Shown: positions 22,616-25,011 of the stretch, piece after piece
Layout of the letters: each line of letters opens with the position of its first letter
Numbering within the stretch: the first letter of the stretch is position 1
IMG/VR virus record: IMGVR_UViG_3300048837_000418
Coordinates: 1 to 25,011 of that record
Reading direction: 5' to 3' (one strand)
Length of the DNA: 25,011 bases
DNA from: a virus
Made by a program: the position numbers and the translations under genes
Notes under the pieces: generated by a model
What the model saw: only the letters and a program-made list of their open reading frames with translations
Database searches by the model: none
What the model was told of the DNA's origin: nothing

Positions 22616-23046
22616 TGGCTGCACATCGCATCGTCCTGTTCGACGCCGCCGGCAACGCATTGATGGGCGCCGACATCCGCACCGGCGGTGCTGCGATGGC
22701 TGCATGCTGGATCGAGGACGCCACTGCGCACCTGGAAGCCCATGGCATCACCGGCGTGGTTGCGGTCGAGTTCGATCCGGACGAAGGCGGCGACTACGCA
22801 GCGCGCCGCGCCATTGAATGTCACACGCTGAAGCTCGAAACCCGCCAGCGCCCGGACGGCGCCCGAGAATTCGTGGGCATGCACCACGCCGACAACCGCC
22901 GCGCTCAGGGCAGGGGCCACCGGATCCTGCACAGCACCGTGCCGGGCCTCGCCGCCGCCGCAACCCTTCGGAGCAGCGGAAAGCCGCTGGCCGAACTCGC
23001 CGCACAGCACCGCACCCGCAACCCGCGCGCCTGGGGAATTCGATGA
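22615..23046 (+). CDS. Distal tail-region protein, unknown
   Basis: The protein is 143 aa, and its ATG overlaps the hub stop (TAATG). The N-terminal about 90 residues look alpha/beta (IVLFDAAGNALMGADI, GITGVVAVEFDPDEGGDYAARRAI). The C-terminal part is Arg/His-rich and helical. No known motif is seen. It overlaps the next gene by 4 bases. It could be a chaperone or adaptor for the tail tip; the family is not recognised. Confidence 0.6.
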   Translation: MAAHRIVLFDAAGNALMGADIRTGGAAMAACWIEDATAHLEAHGITGVVAVEFDPDEGGDYAARRAIECHTLKLETRQRPDGAREFVGMHHADNRRAQGRGHRILHSTVPGLAAAATLRSSGKPLAELAAQHRTRNPRAWGIR

Positions 23047-23804
23047 CCGCCAAGCTCTACTACTCGCTGCATACGCCGTCATCGTGGTCAGCGACCAGCG
23101 CGAAGTCGGGCTACAGCGCCAGCAACGCCGGATCGACCGGCATCAAGCGCCCGTGGGCGTCGAATGCCACCGGCGCACAGCAGCTGATTGCCGACCTCGG
23201 AAGTTCGAAAACCATCGTGGGATTGGGCATCCAGTCGTCGCCGGTCAGCGCCATCGATGCGCGCGTGGACGGCAGCGCTACGCCCACGACCTCGCGCGGC
23301 ACCATCACCCCGGCCCAGGCATCCCACGGCATCTACCGCGGCTTGCTCGCCATGAACGTCTCGGCGCGCTACGCCAGCGCCTACTTCGACAGCCCGGCGC
23401 TGCTCGGCGCCAATGCCGGCGTCTATTCGATCGAGCCAGCGGCGTACGAGGTGGGCGCGCTATACGCATTCGGCGCGGTGATGGATCTGCCCGTCGAGCC
23501 GCTGATCGACTCGGACATTGATGCCGTCTGGCCGCAGTCCAACGAACGCCTTCCGAACGGCGCCGAGATGGTGATCACCCGCGGCGCGCCGTATCAGCGC
23601 ATCAACCTGCGGTTCCGGCCCGGCCCTGCGCACGACATCGAGAAGATCGCCCGCATCGCGCGCGCCGGCCTGTGCTGGCTCGACCTTGGCGTCGCGAGCC
23701 GCCCCGAACTGTCGTGGCCGGTGCGCTGGACGGACGACAACGCCCAGCGCCGATTCTCCGGTGGCCGCGACCAGGTCGCGCTGTCGTTCCGGGAGATCAC
23801 TTAG
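23043..23804 (+). CDS. Minor tail protein, unknown family
   Basis: The protein is 253 aa from ATG 23043 (ATGA overlap with the previous gene). The N-terminal region (SWSATSAKSGYSASNAGS, then LIADLGSSKTIVGLGIQS) resembles a discoidin-type beta-sandwich, a common carbohydrate-binding fold. The C-terminal part (LRFRPGPAHDIEKIARIARAG, RFSGGRDQVALSFREI) resembles distal-tail structural domains. As the last structural gene it may form part of the adsorption tip. Its end overlaps a convergent gene by 8 bases, with no terminator between them. Confidence 0.65.
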   Translation: MTAKLYYSLHTPSSWSATSAKSGYSASNAGSTGIKRPWASNATGAQQLIADLGSSKTIVGLGIQSSPVSAIDARVDGSATPTTSRGTITPAQASHGIYRGLLAMNVSARYASAYFDSPALLGANAGVYSIEPAAYEVGALYAFGAVMDLPVEPLIDSDIDAVWPQSNERLPNGAEMVITRGAPYQRINLRFRPGPAHDIEKIARIARAGLCWLDLGVASRPELSWPVRWTDDNAQRRFSGGRDQVALSFREIT

Positions 23805-24189
23805 CCGAGTGTGCGGGAATGTCCTGCGGCGCCTTGGGATATTTCGCAGCGTCGAACAGGACAATTCGGGCCGTGCCGTTCGCAGCGCCGCGCAGCACCA
23901 CCCAGGTGCCGGCCGGCTTGTAGAACGTCTTGACGACGGTCGCCGACACATCTGGCGATCCGGTCTCGACCGCCGCCGCCTGCGTCTGGATGACCGCAAC
24001 GGTGTAGCAGTGCACGTGCAGGTCGGCACCGGCCTGCAGCTTGTACGGCACGACGCAGGCGCCGTTGGTCGCGGGCATCTGGATGAAGGATTCGGGCGCG
24101 TCCGCCGCGCGCACAGGCGCCGCCGTTGCGATCAGGGTCGCCAGAATTGCGGACCGAAATCGCCGAGGCGGACCGAAAAGTCCCAACAA
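23797..24189 (-). CDS. Putative secreted protein, moron candidate
   Basis: The protein is 130 aa if started at TTG 24189 (another TTG at 24186). A signal peptide is clear: basic FGPPRRFRS, hydrophobic AILATLIATAAP, cleavage near VRA-AD. The mature part of about 100 residues is beta-prone with two cysteines (GACVVPY, VHCYTVAV) and an ending KYPKAPQDIPAHSAK. No family is recognised. An ATG at 24288 with GGAG eight bases upstream would read in frame through the tRNA fragment but place the signal peptide far inside. It is opposite in strand to all phage genes, overlaps the last tail gene by 8 bases and abuts the att-like site. This is the classic place for a lysogenic-conversion gene. Confidence 0.6.
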   Translation of the reverse strand: MLGLFGPPRRFRSAILATLIATAAPVRAADAPESFIQMPATNGACVVPYKLQAGADLHVHCYTVAVIQTQAAAVETGSPDVSATVVKTFYKPAGTWVVLRGAANGTARIVLFDAAKYPKAPQDIPAHSAK

Positions 24190-24383
24190 GATCGGGCCTG
24201 AAACCCTTGGTGCCGGTGGAGGGACTCGAACCCACACTGTGTCACCACAAACGGATTTTGAGTCCGGGTCACTTGTTCGCGCGATCATGAGGATAGCTCC
24301 GTTTCTGGTCCGCAATCGGTTATGAAAGCGGGCCTTGAGCGCCAATAACGGCGCGGGGTCGGTCGGAATTGCGGACCGGAATT
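24144..24383. repeat. TTGCGGACC-centred repeats flanking the tRNA fragment (integrase arm-site candidates)
   Basis: Four related copies: + strand 24144-24160 (AATTGCGGACCGAAAT core), + strand 24167-24180 (GGCGGACCGAAAAG), - strand 24301-24318 (ATTGCGGACCAGAAAC) and + strand 24365-24383 (AATTGCGGACCGGAATT). Two lie on each side of the tRNA-Leu fragment. Short repeats in mixed orientation on both arms of an att core are what tyrosine phage integrases bind. The left pair is also inside the signal-peptide coding part of the convergent gene. Confidence 0.5.
24208..24266 (-). other. 3' fragment of tRNA-Leu(CAA): attachment-site core
   Basis: On the - strand, positions 24266 to 24208 read as the last 59 bases of a class II tRNA-Leu: anticodon loop CTCAAAA with stem CGGA/TCCG, a long variable arm (TTTGTGGTGACACA), T-loop TTCGAGT, acceptor strand CACCGGC, A and encoded CCA. 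The T-stem has one mismatch. Upstream (higher coordinates) there is no D-arm or acceptor 5' strand; the similarity to a tRNA stops within the anticodon stem. This is not a functional tRNA. Phages that integrate into tRNA genes carry exactly such a 3' piece so that the host gene is restored. Confidence 0.8.
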
Positions 24384-24385
24384 CT

Positions 24386-24511
24386 TCACTTCGTCGGGCT
24401 CGTTTTGTCGCCGCGGCGCCGACGCACGTACGCCTCGGTCATCGTCACCGACGAGTGTCCAAGCTGTTGCTGCGCCTGGCGAATGTCGCCGGCTGAAGGG
24501 GCGTTCGATGA
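24386..24511 (-). pseudogene. int: Truncated tyrosine integrase (C-terminal remnant)
   Basis: The open stretch codes for 41 residues ending GDIRQAQQQLGHSSVTMTEAYV and a basic tail RRRRGDKTSPTK. LGHSSVTMTEAYV contains the conserved LGH box and the catalytic tyrosine region of phage tyrosine recombinases. The preceding catalytic domain (including the HxxR motif) and the N-terminal arm-binding domain are missing: an in-frame stop at 24512-24514 and unrelated sequence follow. It ends about 120 bases from the tRNA-Leu fragment, the normal int-att spacing, so it probably was the integrase for that site. Confidence 0.82.
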
Positions 24512-24553
24512 TCATGGGTCTGTCGTTATCCCGTCGATCCGTGCGGAAAATTC

Positions 24554-24602
24554 GGCTACGCGGTGTTAGTCCGACTTTTCAGTCGGAGAATGGGCGTTCG
24601 GC
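24554..24602 (+). other. Degenerate attC-like site, left side of cassette
   Basis: On the + strand the site has GGCTAC, GTGTTAG, then a perfect 7-bp hairpin TCCGACT-TTTC-AGTCGGA (24570-24587), and ends GGGCGTTCGGC. The final G-TTCGGC (24596-24602) matches the R' crossover box G^TTRRRY except at one base. It is shorter (about 49 bp) than most attC sites and its R'' box is poor, so it may be decayed. The hairpin could alternatively be a transcription terminator remnant. Confidence 0.4.
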
Positions 24603-25000
24603 CTCACGACACATCGATCATGTTGTGCACTCCACGATTGGCGCGGATGTCGGCAACCAGCGAGCGCGCATTCCTGCTGGCCGCACGTTGCGAACTCCCT
24701 CCGCATCTGTTGCGAGCCGCCCAATACTTGACCGCGCCTTTCGGTTCGCACATCGGGCAAGGGATGTCCTCGCCGGGCTCGTACAGGTTGCCTTCATCGT
24801 CGCAGTCGTCGGCGTCGTACAGTTTGCCGTCAATGCACACGCTGTCCGGGTAGTTGCCAGCGCCGAATTCGTAGCCCGAGTAGTTGCACATCACTGTCCT
24901 CTCGCTTCGGCACAGAGGCCGAACCATTCGTTGCAGCGGAGCCGCGCCGGCCTCGTTGCAACCTATCGCCGCCAGGCGGGCGGCCCGCTGAACTCAAACG
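24597..25000 (+). mobile_element. Integron-like gene cassette
   Basis: The unit runs from the crossover after G24596 to G25000. Its first nine bases (TTCGGCCTC, 24597-24605) are perfectly complementary to GAGGCCGAA at 24915-24923, just before and in the R'' box of the attC at its other end. That complementarity is a hallmark of genuine cassettes, because both boxes pair in the circular form. The cassette is about 404 bp and carries one gene on the opposite strand. No integron integrase is visible in the window. A further cassette may start at 25001 (TTATCC). Confidence 0.55.
24604..24891 (-). CDS. Small acidic Cys-containing cassette protein
   Basis: The protein is 95 aa from ATG 24891 with GAGAGGA five bases upstream. 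A longer reading from 24927 lacks such a site and runs into the attC. The N-terminal half is acidic with MCNYSGYEFGAGNYPDSVC, KLYDADDCDDEGNLYEPG and a CPMC zinc-knuckle-like pair. The C-terminal half is basic and Arg/Ser-rich. The stop overlaps the cassette boundary. Small CPxC proteins of this look are scattered in proteobacterial genomes, but I know no function. It reads against the cassette orientation, so it would need its own promoter. Confidence 0.6.
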   Translation of the reverse strand: MCNYSGYEFGAGNYPDSVCIDGKLYDADDCDDEGNLYEPGEDIPCPMCEPKGAVKYWAARNRCGGSSQRAASRNARSLVADIRANRGVHNMIDVS

Positions 25001-25006
25001 TTATCC
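24915..25006 (+). other. Integron attC recombination site
   Basis: R'' box GCCGAAC (24918-24924), then CATTCGTTGCAGCGG. The right half is CCGCTGAACTCAAACG followed by the R' crossover box G^TTATCC (25000-25006). GTT-CAGCGG pairs with CCGCTG-AAC leaving one unpaired G at 24933, equivalent to the extrahelical base used for strand choice. Both halves closely resemble the well-known aadA-type attC (TAACAATTCGTTCAAGC and GGCTTAACTCAAGCGTTAG). The central part is an imperfect GC-rich palindrome. Total length is about 89 bp. The R' box departs from GTTRRRY at two bases. Confidence 0.6.
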
Positions 25007-25011
25007 AGCAT

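Noticed and set aside
19382-22705. Very long open frame on the - strand opposite the tail hub gene
   Set aside because: It mirrors the hub gene, is Arg/Gly/Val-rich without motifs, and lies in GC-rich DNA where antisense frames stay open by chance. The + strand product has clear domains.
24208-24266. A complete tRNA-Leu gene
   Set aside because: The D-arm and the 5' acceptor strand are absent. Similarity ends in the anticodon stem.
24563-24853. + strand reading frame in the integron cassette, in the usual cassette direction
   Set aside because: It begins before the cassette boundary, is Ser/Leu/Pro-rich without pattern and has no ribosome-binding site. The - strand product looks like a real small protein with a good start.
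1-25011. CRISPR array or insertion sequence
   Set aside because: No regularly spaced repeats and no transposase or terminal inverted repeats were seen.

Overview
The window is GC-rich throughout and is dominated by one co-oriented block of tailed-phage genes (about 748-23804, + strand) of the HK97-like siphovirus type. Codon use and gene families point to a phage of a GC-rich member of the Pseudomonadota; I cannot name the genus. Both ends carry unusual non-structural DNA.

Left end (1-747): a non-coding RNA region. Positions about 248-600 look like a circularly permuted (two-piece) tmRNA: the acceptor end with encoded CCA (to 320) comes first, then a hairpin spacer, then the 5' end (from 358) with the conserved tmRNA start and a tag frame reading ANDPVFAHAQAA. 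An intrinsic terminator follows at 594-623. Upstream, 1-247 is rich in hairpins but has no recognised identity.

Phage block: lysis genes (lipoprotein, coiled-coil membrane protein, M15-type endolysin, holin, small o-spanin-like lipoprotein, amphipathic protein); HNH nuclease, a candidate cos region, and small and large terminase; portal, ClpP-like maturation protease, major capsid protein, putative decoration protein; head-tail connectors and tail-completion proteins; tail tube; tail chaperone with a lambda-type GGGAAAG -1 frameshift; two small proteins and a beta-helix tailspike placed unusually before the tape measure; two tiny overlapping genes; tape measure; a large tail hub with FN3-like repeats; two distal tail genes. 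Intrinsic terminators divide the block into expression units. No repressor, replication gene or intact integrase is present, so the early region is missing from the window or lies outside it.

Right end (23797-25011): a convergent gene for a putative secreted protein overlaps the last tail gene and is a lysogenic-conversion (moron) candidate. Next comes a 59-bp 3' fragment of a tRNA-Leu(CAA) gene, flanked on both sides by copies of a TTGCGGACC-centred repeat. This is how a phage attP core with integrase arm sites would look. The adjacent tyrosine integrase survives only as its last 41 codons. Where it breaks off, the sequence becomes an integron-like cassette: a degenerate attC-like site, a reverse-oriented small gene, and an about 89-bp attC site whose R'' box is complementary to the cassette start.

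Main uncertainties: whether the tmRNA belongs to the phage or the host, whether the window is an integrated prophage or a free phage/attP arrangement, and how the integron cassette came to lie where the integrase should continue.
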